This document shows, piece by piece, positions 50,474 to 59,333 of a DNA stretch of 64,000 nucleotides (its first letter is position 1; each line of letters opens with the position of its first letter). The notes below the pieces were generated by a model. The model was not told where the DNA came from. It saw nothing but the letters and a program-made list of their open reading frames with translations, and did no database searches. The position numbers and the translations under genes are program-made. The DNA is from Nannocystis pusilla. GTDB taxonomy: Bacteria > Myxococcota_A > Polyangia > Nannocystales > Nannocystaceae. The stretch covers positions 1,054,001 to 1,118,000 of the forward strand of contig NZ_JAIRAU010000001.1 of the NCBI RefSeq assembly GCF_020073745.1, in the 5' to 3' direction.

Positions 50474-52570
50474 CTAACGCGCGCCGCCGGCCGCGGCGAC
50501 TTCCATGTGGTAGATGCCGGCGTCGTCTCGATAGAGGTCCGACTCCTGCGCGAGGACCCAGGTGTCGTGGTCGCGGCGCTGGAACCCTGCGCGCTGGAAC
50601 ACCGACCTGCAGGGCTCGTTGCGCGGACACTCGCGCAGCACGGCCAGCGGCTCGCGGTGCGCCAGCCCGGACGCCCGCAGCACCGCACCGATGAACGGCA
50701 GCTCGACGCGCAGGCCGAGCGCCCTGCAGCTCATCACGAACAGGCGCACGCCGGCCTCGTTCAACACGACGACGCCGGTGAGGCCGTACGACATGAATCG
50801 ATCGGCGACGTGCATGACCCACACCTTGCCCTCGCGCACGAGGGGCTCGAGCGCGTCTCGACCCAACCGCTCGTGCGTGGTGTTGAACTGGTTGGTCCGC
50901 GCGAGCAGCTCGGCGACGCGATGAATGTCGTCGTGCCCGGCCGGGCCCACGCGCAACCGGACGTCGAGGCTGCGCAGGAAGTCCTGGTCCGACCGGGACT
51001 GCTCGCGCAGGGCCTCGCGCTCGAAGCCGGCCTTGATCGAGCTCGCCCGCATCCGCGCCTCGTCGGAGATCCTGGCGAATTGCAGGCGCGGGTGCTCGAG
51101 CAGAAACGCTCGCGCCGCGTACATCGGCCCGTCGAAGACCTCGATGTCCGGCACCGCGCGCTTGACCTCGGCGCGCTCGACCGGGTTGTCGTCGACGAAC
51201 AGCGCGTCCCTGGCGGCCACGCCCAGCGTCTCCAGCAGGGCCCGAATGCGAGCACCCTTGGGGTCCCAGTCGATCGAATGCGCCACGAATTCATCGGGGT
51301 GCAGCGGGCCCACTTCGTCGTAGAGCTCCGCGCGCCGGCGCCAGTCGTCGAGGACGTGGTCGCGGTTGTTCTTGCTGCAAGTGGCGAGGAGGACGCCCCG
51401 GACCGCGGTCAATCGCAGCGCCTGATGGATGCCGGAGAACGGGTCATGCAAGATCCACCCCGTGTCGGCGTCGTGCCAGTTGAACCCCTCCTCGCCGCAG
51501 ACGCCCGGCCACAGCGTGTTGTCCAGGTCGACGATGATCAGCTTGATCCGGTCGATGCCGGACCAGGCGTGGAACAGATCGAGGTACCGGTCGACCGTCA
51601 GCGCCAGGAATCGGTCCATGGCGCGGGCGTCGCCCCACGGCGGCATCACGTTGCGGAAGTTCGCGGCCGCGTAGCCGTGGTGCGCGTATACGGCGTATAA
51701 ATGGTCCACGACGCCGCGCTTGTCGACCTCGGACAGCAGCTCGTCCTCGTCGAGGACGAGGACGTTGTCGGTGGCGTCGACCGCGTCGTAGATCGAGGCG
51801 TTGATCGCGTCCAGCGCCCTCTTGTAGACGACGTCGGTGACGCCCCACGGCGACACCGAGGCGCGGCTCATCGTGTGGACGATGCAGAGGCGGCTCCCGG
51901 CCGCGAGCGAGGCGCGTTGCACGGTGCCGGCGACGCGCTCGCGCAGGCGCTGGACCTCGTGGTCGACCTCCGCCCGCTCGCCGCTCTCGAACGCGATGAA
52001 CAGGGGAAAGAGCTCGCGCACGATGAACATGTGCAGCACGAAGAAATCGCAGGTGTCGGGCAGGTCTCGGAACGGAGACTCGGCGTCGAACCAGGCGTAG
52101 CTGGTGGTCGAGCTGACCCCGCGGGCGGCCCAGCGCGTGCAGATGGCCCGCTCCAGCAGCTGAATCGTGCATTGACCGGACAGCCCCACGTGCAGCGCGC
52201 GCGAGGGGGCCTGGGCGGCGCCGCGACGCGCGAGCGCGACGGGCGGCGCGGCCTGGGGCTCGGGGGCCGCCGCCAGCGCCTCGAAGTGGGCGGCGACCTC
52301 GTCGGCGCCGCCGGGCACGAGCATGCCGGCCTCGGACAGCCGATCGAGCCACGACAGGACCGTCGGCACCGACTCGTCGTCCCAGTCGTCGCGCACGGCT
52401 TCCCTCGTGATCGAGGCGACGGTGCGCAACCAATGATAGACCGCGGCCGGCACGAGCGAGCGTCGCAGCGCTCCGCAATGCGTGAGCTGCACGAGATCAC
52501 CCTGCTCGTGCGCCGCCACCAGACCGGACAGCCTCAGCGGTCCGGTCGGAGTGCCATCGATCCTCGTCAT
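50474..52570 (-). CDS. FkbH-like HAD-IIIC phosphatase/acyl-loading protein with N-terminal winged-helix-like module
   Basis: The 698-residue product starts at an ATG preceded by a G7 tract that can serve as a ribosome site. Residues 10-85 are a compact module (QLTHCGALRRSLVPAAVYHW, SVPTVLSWLDRLSEAGMLVP). Residues 125-330 match the SGNH-like N-terminal part of FkbH proteins (LHVGLSGQCTIQLLERAI, MSRASVSPWG). Residues 340-480 are the HAD-IIIC domain with IIVDLDNTLWPG (Asp348, Asp350), LLATCSKNN and LFVDDNPVERAEV. Residues 525-698 are GNAT-like. FkbH relatives load glyceryl or similar units on carrier proteins or dephosphorylate them. No carrier or synthase genes adjoin. Confidence 0.9.
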   Translation of the reverse strand: MTRIDGTPTGPLRLSGLVAAHEQGDLVQLTHCGALRRSLVPAAVYHWLRTVASITREAVRDDWDDESVPTVLSWLDRLSEAGMLVPGGADEVAAHFEALAAAPEPQAAPPVALARRGAAQAPSRALHVGLSGQCTIQLLERAICTRWAARGVSSTTSYAWFDAESPFRDLPDTCDFFVLHMFIVRELFPLFIAFESGERAEVDHEVQRLRERVAGTVQRASLAAGSRLCIVHTMSRASVSPWGVTDVVYKRALDAINASIYDAVDATDNVLVLDEDELLSEVDKRGVVDHLYAVYAHHGYAAANFRNVMPPWGDARAMDRFLALTVDRYLDLFHAWSGIDRIKLIIVDLDNTLWPGVCGEEGFNWHDADTGWILHDPFSGIHQALRLTAVRGVLLATCSKNNRDHVLDDWRRRAELYDEVGPLHPDEFVAHSIDWDPKGARIRALLETLGVAARDALFVDDNPVERAEVKRAVPDIEVFDGPMYAARAFLLEHPRLQFARISDEARMRASSIKAGFEREALREQSRSDQDFLRSLDVRLRVGPAGHDDIHRVAELLARTNQFNTTHERLGRDALEPLVREGKVWVMHVADRFMSYGLTGVVVLNEAGVRLFVMSCRALGLRVELPFIGAVLRASGLAHREPLAVLRECPRNEPCRSVFQRAGFQRRDHDTWVLAQESDLYRDDAGIYHMEVAAAGGAR

Positions 52571-52645
52571 GTCCCCCCCCATTTGCTCAATGTCGCGCCG
52601 AGGCGCGAGAGTCGACGCATTCGGCCAACCACGCCGTGTGCGATG

Positions 52646-52667
52646 GAATGCATCATGCTCTGCATTC
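52646..52667. promoter_or_regulatory. perfect 7-bp inverted repeat upstream of the FkbH-like gene
   Basis: Arms gaatgca and tgcattc are separated by 8 nt, 76-97 bp upstream of the ATG at 52570, in an AT-richer stretch. It is a candidate operator for a dimeric regulator. Confidence 0.45.
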
Positions 52668-53024
52668 AGTCGCGGACAAACACCCTATCATGCACCTCGC
52701 ATTCGCGAGACGGAAATGTCGAGATGGCGCGTGAGCGGTCGCACATGTCTGCGTGAGATCGGACAGCTCCGAATCGGCGCTCCCGGAGGGTGCGAATCAG
52801 CGCAGCCGGCGATCGAGCGAGCGTCATCGATGACCGCATATACGCGTCTCGGGCCGACCCGGGGCGGCGCTCGCTCCATTCTGCCACTCGACCGTCGCCG
52901 CCAGGGGTCGACGAGGACAGGCCGCGACCGCCACGGCGCTCGCCGTGCATGATTCCACGGCGCTGAACGGTCTCGTCCGCTCAGAAGCGCGACACGAGGA
53001 GCACCGGCGCCCTGCCGAAGCCTG

Positions 53025-53048
53025 GGACATGGTCTTCGGGTCATGTGC
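53025..53048. repeat. 14-bp lattice repeat, two units
   Basis: Cores ggacatggtc (53025) and ggtcatgtgc (53039) flank ttcg, about 150 bp upstream of the TPR lipoprotein gene. Confidence 0.65.
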
Positions 53049-53195
53049 GGCGCGCGACCGTCGTGAGGACGGGCGGGGTGTCGCTCACGACATGCGCTGC
53101 AGGCTCGCGTGAAGGCCGGTGCGCCCGCGCGACGACGGTCTCGCGGAGCGGCGATGTCGCTTCCTCGCCGGCGCAGGCGGCAGTACGATCGCGGC

Positions 53196-54833
53196 ATGGT
53201 GCGGACCCGAAGTTTCGCGGCGGCGCTGGTCGGGCTCGTGTGCGGCTGCGGCGGGGCGAGCCGCGAGGCGGACCGTCCGGCGTGCGAGGCCGCCGGCGCG
53301 GAGCTCGAGGCGACCTGGAACGAGGGCGCGCAGGGGCGCGTGCGCCAGGCGTTCGTGGCCGCCGGCGGACAGGACGCGGGCGCCACCGCCGACAAGGTGC
53401 TGCCGTGGGTCGAGGAGCAGGCGCGGGCGTGGCAGACGGCGAGCGTCGATGTCTGCGCGAAGGCGGAGTGGAGCGCCGAGCTCCGCGGACGCGCGGAGTG
53501 GTGCCTCGCCGATCGCCGCAGCGAGCTCGAGGTGCTGGTGGAAGAGTTCGCGCAGGCGGACGCGACGGTCGTGCAGACGGCGGAGCTGCCAGCGTCGGGC
53601 TTGCGGCCGATCGGGCCGTGCCTCGACGAGGCGTGGCTGGGCCGCCAGCCGGCGACGCCGAGCGACGGTCATGCGGCGCTGCGAACGGCCCGCGCAGAGC
53701 TGGCGCGCGCGCGGAGGCTGCACCTCGCCGGGCAGTCGGTGAAGGCGCTCGAGAAGGCGACGGCCGTGCGCGCGCAGGTGGAACAGACGCTGGCATGGCC
53801 GCCGCTGTGGGCCGCGGCGCGCGGCTTCGAGGGCGTGTTGCTCGCCGCGTCGGGTTCGTACGCGGACGGGGAGGCGGCGTGCGTGGCGGCCTATCACGCG
53901 GCCGTGAGCGCCGAGGCCTGGGACGTGGCCGCAGACGTCGCGAGCGACCTGATCGACGTCGTCGGCTTCGCTCGTGGCCGAGGTGAAGACGGGCGCGCGT
54001 GGGCCGGGCGCGCCGAGCAGGCGATCGCCCGCGCGGGCGATCGCCTGGGGCTCCGCGAAGCCGGACGCCTGATCAACCTCGGGATCGTCGAGCTGGCGGA
54101 GGGGTCGGTCGCGGCGGCCCAGGCCCAATTCGAGCGCGCGCTGGCGCTGCGGACGAGCGCGCTCGGACCGGAGCACCGCGCGGTCGCGTCGATCCTGGGC
54201 AACCTGGCGCAGGCGCGCAGGCGGGCCGGGGCGCTGCCCGAGGCGGCCGAGCTGCTCGCGCGGGCGCTGCAGATCGAAGAGCGGATGCTGGGCCCGGAGC
54301 ACCCGCGCGTGGCGACGACGCTGGGCGCGCTCGCGGGGGTGCGCCAGGCCGAGGGGTCGCCGGCGGAGGCGCGGGCGCTGTTGGAGCGCGCCGCGGCGAT
54401 CCGCGAGAAGGCGCTCGGGCCCGATCACCCCGACCTGGCCCGGACGCTCGGCAACCTGGCGATGGTGGAGAAGGCCCTCGGCGCGCATGCGACGGCGCAG
54501 GGGCTGCTCGAGCGCGCGCTGGCGATCCAGGAGAAGAGCCTCGGCGGCGAGGATCGCGAGGTCGCGGTGACGCTCGGCTACCTCGCGGCGGTCCACGTGG
54601 CCGAGAGACGGCCGCTCGTCGCGGTGCCCCTGCTCGAGCGACAGGTGGCGAGGCTCGCCGGCAAGCCCGGCGAGCCGGCGGCGCGCTTCGAGCTGGCCCG
54701 AGCGGTGGTCGGGCAGGACCGAGCCCGGGCGCTGGCGGAGGCGAAGAAGGCCCGCGAGGGGTTCGTCGCGGCCGAGCAGCGCGAGTCGGTCGCGGCCGTC
54801 GACGCGTGGCTGGTCGAGCAGGGCCCGACGTGA
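53196..54833 (+). CDS. TPR lipoprotein resembling the sensor half of a myxobacterial Ser/Thr kinase
   Basis: The 545-residue product has a lipoprotein signal (RSFAAALVGLVCGC). Residues 25-170 (CEAAGAELEATWNEGAQGRV, VLPWVEEQARAWQTASVDVC, RGRAEWCLADRRSELEVLV) look like the helical receptor region that normally follows the membrane helix of TPR-type Ser/Thr kinases in this group. Residues about 215-520 are tetratricopeptide repeats of the kinesin-light-chain kind: ALALRTSALGPEHRAVASIL, LGPEHPRVATTLGALAGV, LGPDHPDLARTLGNLAMVEK and LGGEDREVAVTLGYLAAVHV. There is no kinase domain, and the protein is anchored by lipid instead of a helix. It probably serves protein-protein binding in the envelope. 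Confidence 0.82.
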   Translation: MVRTRSFAAALVGLVCGCGGASREADRPACEAAGAELEATWNEGAQGRVRQAFVAAGGQDAGATADKVLPWVEEQARAWQTASVDVCAKAEWSAELRGRAEWCLADRRSELEVLVEEFAQADATVVQTAELPASGLRPIGPCLDEAWLGRQPATPSDGHAALRTARAELARARRLHLAGQSVKALEKATAVRAQVEQTLAWPPLWAAARGFEGVLLAASGSYADGEAACVAAYHAAVSAEAWDVAADVASDLIDVVGFARGRGEDGRAWAGRAEQAIARAGDRLGLREAGRLINLGIVELAEGSVAAAQAQFERALALRTSALGPEHRAVASILGNLAQARRRAGALPEAAELLARALQIEERMLGPEHPRVATTLGALAGVRQAEGSPAEARALLERAAAIREKALGPDHPDLARTLGNLAMVEKALGAHATAQGLLERALAIQEKSLGGEDREVAVTLGYLAAVHVAERRPLVAVPLLERQVARLAGKPGEPAARFELARAVVGQDRARALAEAKKAREGFVAAEQRESVAAVDAWLVEQGPT

Positions 54834-54861
54834 AAAATGTGTCCGGATCATTCGACGTACC

Positions 54862-55407
54862 ATGATCAGAGCACAGGCGATTCAGCTCCTCGCTCGTGAC
54901 CTGCGCGCCAGGCTCTCTCCGGTCGAGCGCGAGGCAGAATTGCGGGAATTATGGGCGACGGAAGGCGAAGGGCCGCTGTGGAGCGAGCTCCCGGAGGCCC
55001 TCCGCGGCGAGCTCCAGTCCGGCGCCGAACCGACGGATCCGCTGAACCCTCGCTACGATCCGCTGCTCGACCTCCATCTCGCACAGTCGTTCTTCGGTGT
55101 GACCAATGCGTATCTCGAGCGGCGGATCGTCGCCCTCGGAGTTCGTGAGGCGGTCGAGGGGGAGGCGGAGCTGCTCGCCCCGTGCCTGTGCTGCGGCTAC
55201 CGCAGCCTCGGAGAACGCGGCCAGTACGCGATCTGCCGCGTCTGCTTCTGGGAGGATGACGGGATGGACGAGCCCGATCGACCCAGCAACGCGAACGGGA
55301 TGACCCTCCGCGAGGCCCGGGCCAACTTTGCTCGCTGGGGCGCGGTCGCGCAGGCGCACCGGTCGCATGTGCTTCCTGACGGACCCGAGCGGTATGCGAG
55401 GACCTGA
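54862..55407 (+). CDS. CPCC-type cysteine-rich protein
   Basis: The 181-residue product has an N-terminal helical region (about 1-60) and a C-terminal CPCC-like domain (about 100-175): APCLCCGYRSLGERGQYAIC, RVCFWEDDGMDEPDRPSN, then NGMTLREARANFARWGAV. Four Cys (108, 111, 125, 128) form the expected metal site; the usual CPCC is CLCC, so Cys110 takes the Pro-Cys place. CPCC domains of this kind occur beside toxin and immunity genes, but no toxin is seen here. It ends 2 bp from the convergent flavin monooxygenase, whose stop shares a small palindrome. Confidence 0.82.
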   Translation: MIRAQAIQLLARDLRARLSPVEREAELRELWATEGEGPLWSELPEALRGELQSGAEPTDPLNPRYDPLLDLHLAQSFFGVTNAYLERRIVALGVREAVEGEAELLAPCLCCGYRSLGERGQYAICRVCFWEDDGMDEPDRPSNANGMTLREARANFARWGAVAQAHRSHVLPDGPERYART

Positions 55408-55409
55408 GC

Positions 55410-56624
55410 TCAGGCCGCAACGATGTCGAGCTCGGTCAGGCCGCCGGGGCGGAGCAGCCGTTTAATAAGCGGCGCGACGGGGCTGTTGCTCAGGCGGATG
55501 ATCGTGGCGCGGAGGAGCCGCGGCAGCTCGCCGCTGGGCGTGAAGAGCTGGCGCATCGTCGTCGCCGTCTGCTGCAGGCTCGCGGTGAACGGGCGCAGCT
55601 TCGCCTCCCACTCGCTCAGCGCGCGCTGCAGGTCGCCGGGGTGTTTTTCGAGCATGTTGCCCAGCAGCTCGGCGCCGGCCATCCCGGTCGAGGCGCCCAT
55701 GCCCGAGTACAGCGTCAGGCACCACGCCGCGTCGCCGAGCAGGACGACCCGACCCTCGTGCCAGCGAGCCATGCGGACCTGTTCGACCGAATCGAACAGG
55801 CGCTCGTCCGCCGCCGCGTAGTCGTCGAACAGCTGGCTGAGCACGGGCCCGGCGGGCTCGGGGCCGAACGCGGCGCGCACCGAGTCGACGGCGGGGCGGC
55901 GGAACTGCGCCGCGACGTCGTCCACGCGGTACGAGAACAGCACGGTGGGGTTGTGATTCACGAACGGGAACACCCACGCCGAGCGCCCGGCCTCGGCCAT
56001 GACGAATCCGTCGCTGGTGGGGTGGCCGAGGACGGGGCGGCTGAGGACGCAGGCGCCGATCATGTAGTTCATCGGGTGCATGAACCGCTCGTGCGGGCCG
56101 AAGACCAGCCTCCGCACGGTCGAGCGCAAACCGTCGGCGCCGACCACGAGGTCGAAGCGTTCGCTCGCGGTCGCGCCGGTCGCCGAGTTGCTGGTCGTCA
56201 CGTCGACGCCGCGCTCGTCCTGGGCGATGGCGACGGGGCTGGTGGCGAAGCGGATCTCCACGTCGGCGGGGAGCGCGGAGTACAGCGCGTTCTCGACGTC
56301 GCCGCGCAGCACCAGCCGCGGTCCGCTGGGCAGGTCGGGGAGGCCCATACCCTTGCGCCGGCGACCGCTGCGATCGATCTCGAACGTCTGGACTGGCGGG
56401 CCGAGGCGATTGCCCACCGCATCGAGCACGCCGAGCCGGGCCGCGGACGCGATGCCGGTGCCGAACAGGGCGACCGCGTAGCCGCCGCGGCGCCGGCCGG
56501 CGGCGCGCTCGATGATCACGGGCTCCCAGCCGAGCCTGTGCAGCCGCAGGGCGGTGGCGATGCCGCTGATCCCGAGTCCGACCACCAGGACGCGGCGGCG
56601 GGGTGTCGTTGCGCTGTTCGTCAT
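55410..56624 (-). CDS. FAD-dependent monooxygenase (PHBH-type)
   Basis: The 404-residue product has the three landmark motifs of group A flavoprotein hydroxylases: RRVLVVGLGISGIATALRL for FAD ADP binding at about 12-30, DLVVGADGLRSTVRRLVFG near 165, and GRVVLLGDAAWCLTLYSGMG near 290. Glu47 in VIIER, which binds the ribose, is in place. It would hydroxylate or epoxidise a small organic substrate with NAD(P)H and oxygen; the substrate is unknown. It lies 87 bp downstream of an AraC-type regulator on the same strand, which probably controls it. Confidence 0.9.
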   Translation of the reverse strand: MTNSATTPRRRVLVVGLGISGIATALRLHRLGWEPVIIERAAGRRRGGYAVALFGTGIASAARLGVLDAVGNRLGPPVQTFEIDRSGRRRKGMGLPDLPSGPRLVLRGDVENALYSALPADVEIRFATSPVAIAQDERGVDVTTSNSATGATASERFDLVVGADGLRSTVRRLVFGPHERFMHPMNYMIGACVLSRPVLGHPTSDGFVMAEAGRSAWVFPFVNHNPTVLFSYRVDDVAAQFRRPAVDSVRAAFGPEPAGPVLSQLFDDYAAADERLFDSVEQVRMARWHEGRVVLLGDAAWCLTLYSGMGASTGMAGAELLGNMLEKHPGDLQRALSEWEAKLRPFTASLQQTATTMRQLFTPSGELPRLLRATIIRLSNSPVAPLIKRLLRPGGLTELDIVAA

Positions 56625-56711
56625 GCCCCGAGGGTAGAGGCCGACCACGCTTGGGGTAGAGCGCGGCTTGGGGCGGAGATCGGCGCGGATTGGGGTCGGT
56701 GGAGAACGCGG

Positions 56712-57614
56712 TCACGGGGCGGCGCGCCGCCGCTCTCGCCATTCACGCGGGGTCATGCCGTGGGCCCGGCGAAAGGTGCGAATGAAGTGAGTGGCATCGG
56801 CGTAGCCGACCTGGCTGGCGATGCTCTCGACGCTCGCGTCGGTGTCGCGCAGGCGTCGTCGAGCTTCGGACATTCGGTGCTCGCGCAGCCAGTCGCCGAC
56901 CGTCAGGCCCGTCTCGTGGCGGATCGCGTTGGCCAGGTGCGAGGGGGTGCGGCCGACCGCGGCCGCGACGTCCTTCAGCGAGAGGGGCTCGAGGCAGTGC
57001 GCCTCGATGAAGGCGAGGGCGTCGCGCACGAGCCCGCCGAGCAGCGGCGACGCGGTGGGCGCGTGCTCCTGCAGCTCGCGCATGAGCTCCGTGAGCAGCA
57101 GGGCGAGCAGCGCGTGCGCGGCGATCTCCGCGCCCCAATTGCGCCCGCGCAGCTCCGCGTCCATCTCGGCGAGCAGGTGCTCGATCCGCCCGACCCGGGC
57201 CGGCCCGGGTCGCAGGCACAGCAGCCCGCGCACCAGGAGGCTGCGCGCCGGAGCGGGGACCGCGTCGCCGCGGAGCCGCGACTGTCCCGGCAACCACGGC
57301 GGCCCGAGGGCGCGCAGCAGCAGTGGATCGACGCCGACGATCCAGCCCTGCAGGTCGCCGATGTCGAGCGGCTGGTGCTCGACGCCTTCAGGGACGAGGT
57401 GGACGTCGCCGGCGCGGAGATCGATCGCCTCGAGGTGCTGCCCTCGCCCGCTGCCCGCGGTGAACACGAAGAGCGTGAAGAAGGTCGAGACGAGCGGGCC
57501 GGGAGGCAGCGGCATCGGGGCCTGAACACGGGCGACGTACAAGCGCTTGTCCCCGGCGCCCATCTCGCCGAGGGTGAGCACGTGCGGCGGCCGGCGCTGA
57601 GACGTCCGGGTCAC
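56712..57614 (-). CDS. AraC-family transcriptional regulator
   Basis: The 300-residue product (GTG start) has an N-terminal cupin-like sensing domain (about 20-130: LVSTFFTLFVFTAGSGRGQH, DLRAGDVHLVPEGVEHQP) and a C-terminal double helix-turn-helix (about 205-300). The latter shows LSLKDVAAAVGRTPSHLANA, IRHETGLTVGDWLREHRMSE and ESIASQVGYADATHFIRTFR, ending in GMTPREWRER. This is the normal AraC layout. It probably regulates the flavin monooxygenase gene directly downstream. A later GTG at 57581 is an alternative start. Confidence 0.9.
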   Translation of the reverse strand: MTRTSQRRPPHVLTLGEMGAGDKRLYVARVQAPMPLPPGPLVSTFFTLFVFTAGSGRGQHLEAIDLRAGDVHLVPEGVEHQPLDIGDLQGWIVGVDPLLLRALGPPWLPGQSRLRGDAVPAPARSLLVRGLLCLRPGPARVGRIEHLLAEMDAELRGRNWGAEIAAHALLALLLTELMRELQEHAPTASPLLGGLVRDALAFIEAHCLEPLSLKDVAAAVGRTPSHLANAIRHETGLTVGDWLREHRMSEARRRLRDTDASVESIASQVGYADATHFIRTFRRAHGMTPREWRERRRAAP

Positions 57615-57740
57615 GGAGCGAGGCAGGGTCGGGGGGGACGACGGCGCATGTCCTGGTTGTCGCCGACCTGCGGCGCGATGTCCAGCGGCGGGCCATGGGC
57701 CCGGCGCGGGGGTTCGCGCGGTGCGCTGCGAGCTGTTCGA

Positions 57741-57764
57741 TCGAACATGCCCTGAAGAGCATGT
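57741..57764. repeat. 14-bp lattice repeat, two units, followed by T/A run
   Basis: Cores gaacatgccc (57741) and gagcatgttt (57755) flank tgaa. The arms acatgc and gcatgt form a hairpin followed by ttttaaaaaa, so the copy may act as a terminator or bend. Confidence 0.65.
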
Positions 57765-57784
57765 TTTAAAAAAGAGAGAACACC

Positions 57785-59293
57785 TCAGAAGTGCGACACG
57801 AGGAGGACGCCGGCCTTGCGGGGGTCGATGGCTTCCTGGGGCAGGCGGAGGGTGAAGACGGAGCCGACGCCGGGCTGGCTGCGGACGGTGATGTCGCCGC
57901 CGAGCATGCGTGCGTAGTGGCGGCTGATGGCGAGGCCGAGGCCGGTGCCGCCGAACTTGCGGGTGGTGGAGCTGTCGGCCTGGACGAACGGGGCGAACAG
58001 GCGCTCGAGCACGTCGGGGGCGATGCCGATGCCGGTGTCGCTGACCTCGAAGCGGTACCACGAGCGGCCGCCCTCGGCCTGGGTCTTGATCGACAGCTCG
58101 ATGCGGCCGTTGTGGGTGAACTTGCAGGCGTTGCTGAGCAGGTTGCTCAGGATCTGGTGCAGCTTGGTGCGGTCGGTCTTGATCTCGCCGAGGTCGCGCG
58201 AGCAGCGGAGCTTGAGGGTGTCGCCGTTGCGCTCGGCCAGCGGGGCGAGGTGCGACATGACGCTGCTCAGCACGTCGCCGAGGTTGAACGCCTCGACGTT
58301 GATGTCCATCTTGCCCGACTCGATCTTCGACAGGTCGAGGATGTCGCTGATGAGCGCGAGCAGGTGCTCGGCCGAGCCGTGGATCTTGCCGAGGTCGTCG
58401 TGCAGCTGGCGGAGCCCGAGGCGGGTGGTGTCCTCGAGCAAGATCTCGCTGTAGCCGATGATCGCGTTGAGCGGGGTCCGCAGCTCGTGGCTCATGTTGG
58501 CGAGGAACGAGCTCTTGATCCGGTTGGCCTCGAGCGCCTGCTCCTCGGCCTGACGGCGCACGCGGATCTCCGACTCCATCTTGCGGTTGGCGCGGGTGAG
58601 CGCGATCGTCCGCTCCTCGACGCGCCGCTCGAGCTCGTCGTGGGTGCGCCGCAGCTGGTCCTCGATCTGCTGCCGGCTCTCCACCTCGCGCTCGAGCCGG
58701 CCGAGCGCGCTGCGCAGGATCTCGCCGCTGCGGCCGTGGTGCGCGAGCACGAGGTTGAGCGGGACGCCGGCGGCGGCGACGGTCAGCGCCGCGATCACGG
58801 CCTCGGAGGCGGGACCGCCGGCGACGAAGATGCCGACGGCGCAGGCGACGCTGAGGACGCCGACGACGGCGGCGGCCAGGCGCGGGGCGAAGGACAGCGG
58901 GGCGGCGCAGGCGGTGGCGAGGCCCAGCAACATGACCGGCGCGTCGGGGCCGAGCTGGCCGGGCAGCAGCACGAGCAGGCCGGCGATCGCGAGGTAGCGG
59001 AGGAGGTCGCGGGTGCGCGTGCGGGCGCGGTCGAAGGACAGCGGGTTGAAGAACGAGAACGCCTGGATCAGCACGAAGGCGCCGCAGCCGAGGATCGCCG
59101 CCGGCGTGTGGTCGGCGGCGAGGACGACGACGACCGCGAGCACGACGCTGACGAGCACGATGGCGCGACCCTGCGAGGCGAGCGACAGCGCGAAATCGAG
59201 GACCTGCGGCGGTAAGGTCGTGAACCGCGACTTGCGCCGCACGGAGGATTCGGCGGCGCTGGCGGCGGCAGCGATCACTTGGGCCGGTTGCAT
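57785..59293 (-). CDS. membrane sensor histidine kinase
   Basis: The 502-residue product has six hydrophobic helices at about 42-182, a coiled-coil linker at about 192-255 ([20 protein letters not shown]) and a complete kinase core. HisKA contains [20 protein letters not shown] with phospho-acceptor His269. The ATPase domain has N-box [10 protein letters not shown]1 DTGIGI, F-box LFAPFVQAD and G2 [11 protein letters not shown]. No periplasmic sensing domain or receiver is present, so the signal is probably read in the membrane. It starts 40 bp after the acyltransferase gene on the same strand and may be co-transcribed with it. No response regulator is adjacent. Confidence 0.93.
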   Translation of the reverse strand: MQPAQVIAAAASAAESSVRRKSRFTTLPPQVLDFALSLASQGRAIVLVSVVLAVVVVLAADHTPAAILGCGAFVLIQAFSFFNPLSFDRARTRTRDLLRYLAIAGLLVLLPGQLGPDAPVMLLGLATACAAPLSFAPRLAAAVVGVLSVACAVGIFVAGGPASEAVIAALTVAAAGVPLNLVLAHHGRSGEILRSALGRLEREVESRQQIEDQLRRTHDELERRVEERTIALTRANRKMESEIRVRRQAEEQALEANRIKSSFLANMSHELRTPLNAIIGYSEILLEDTTRLGLRQLHDDLGKIHGSAEHLLALISDILDLSKIESGKMDINVEAFNLGDVLSSVMSHLAPLAERNGDTLKLRCSRDLGEIKTDRTKLHQILSNLLSNACKFTHNGRIELSIKTQAEGGRSWYRFEVSDTGIGIAPDVLERLFAPFVQADSSTTRKFGGTGLGLAISRHYARMLGGDITVRSQPGVGSVFTLRLPQEAIDPRKAGVLLVSHF

Positions 59294-59333
59294 AGACGCG
59301 ACCAGAGCATGCGCCGCGATCTCCGCCAGCGGT

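Larger units (their letters stand above)
52571..53195. other. 625-bp divergent intergenic region
   Basis: It lies between the FkbH-like gene (minus) and the TPR lipoprotein (plus). The first 120 bp are AT-richer and hold a perfect 7-bp inverted repeat (52646-52667). A single lattice core is at 52741-52750 and a pair at 53025-53048. No convincing gene; small open frames here have no start or ribosome site. Confidence 0.5.
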
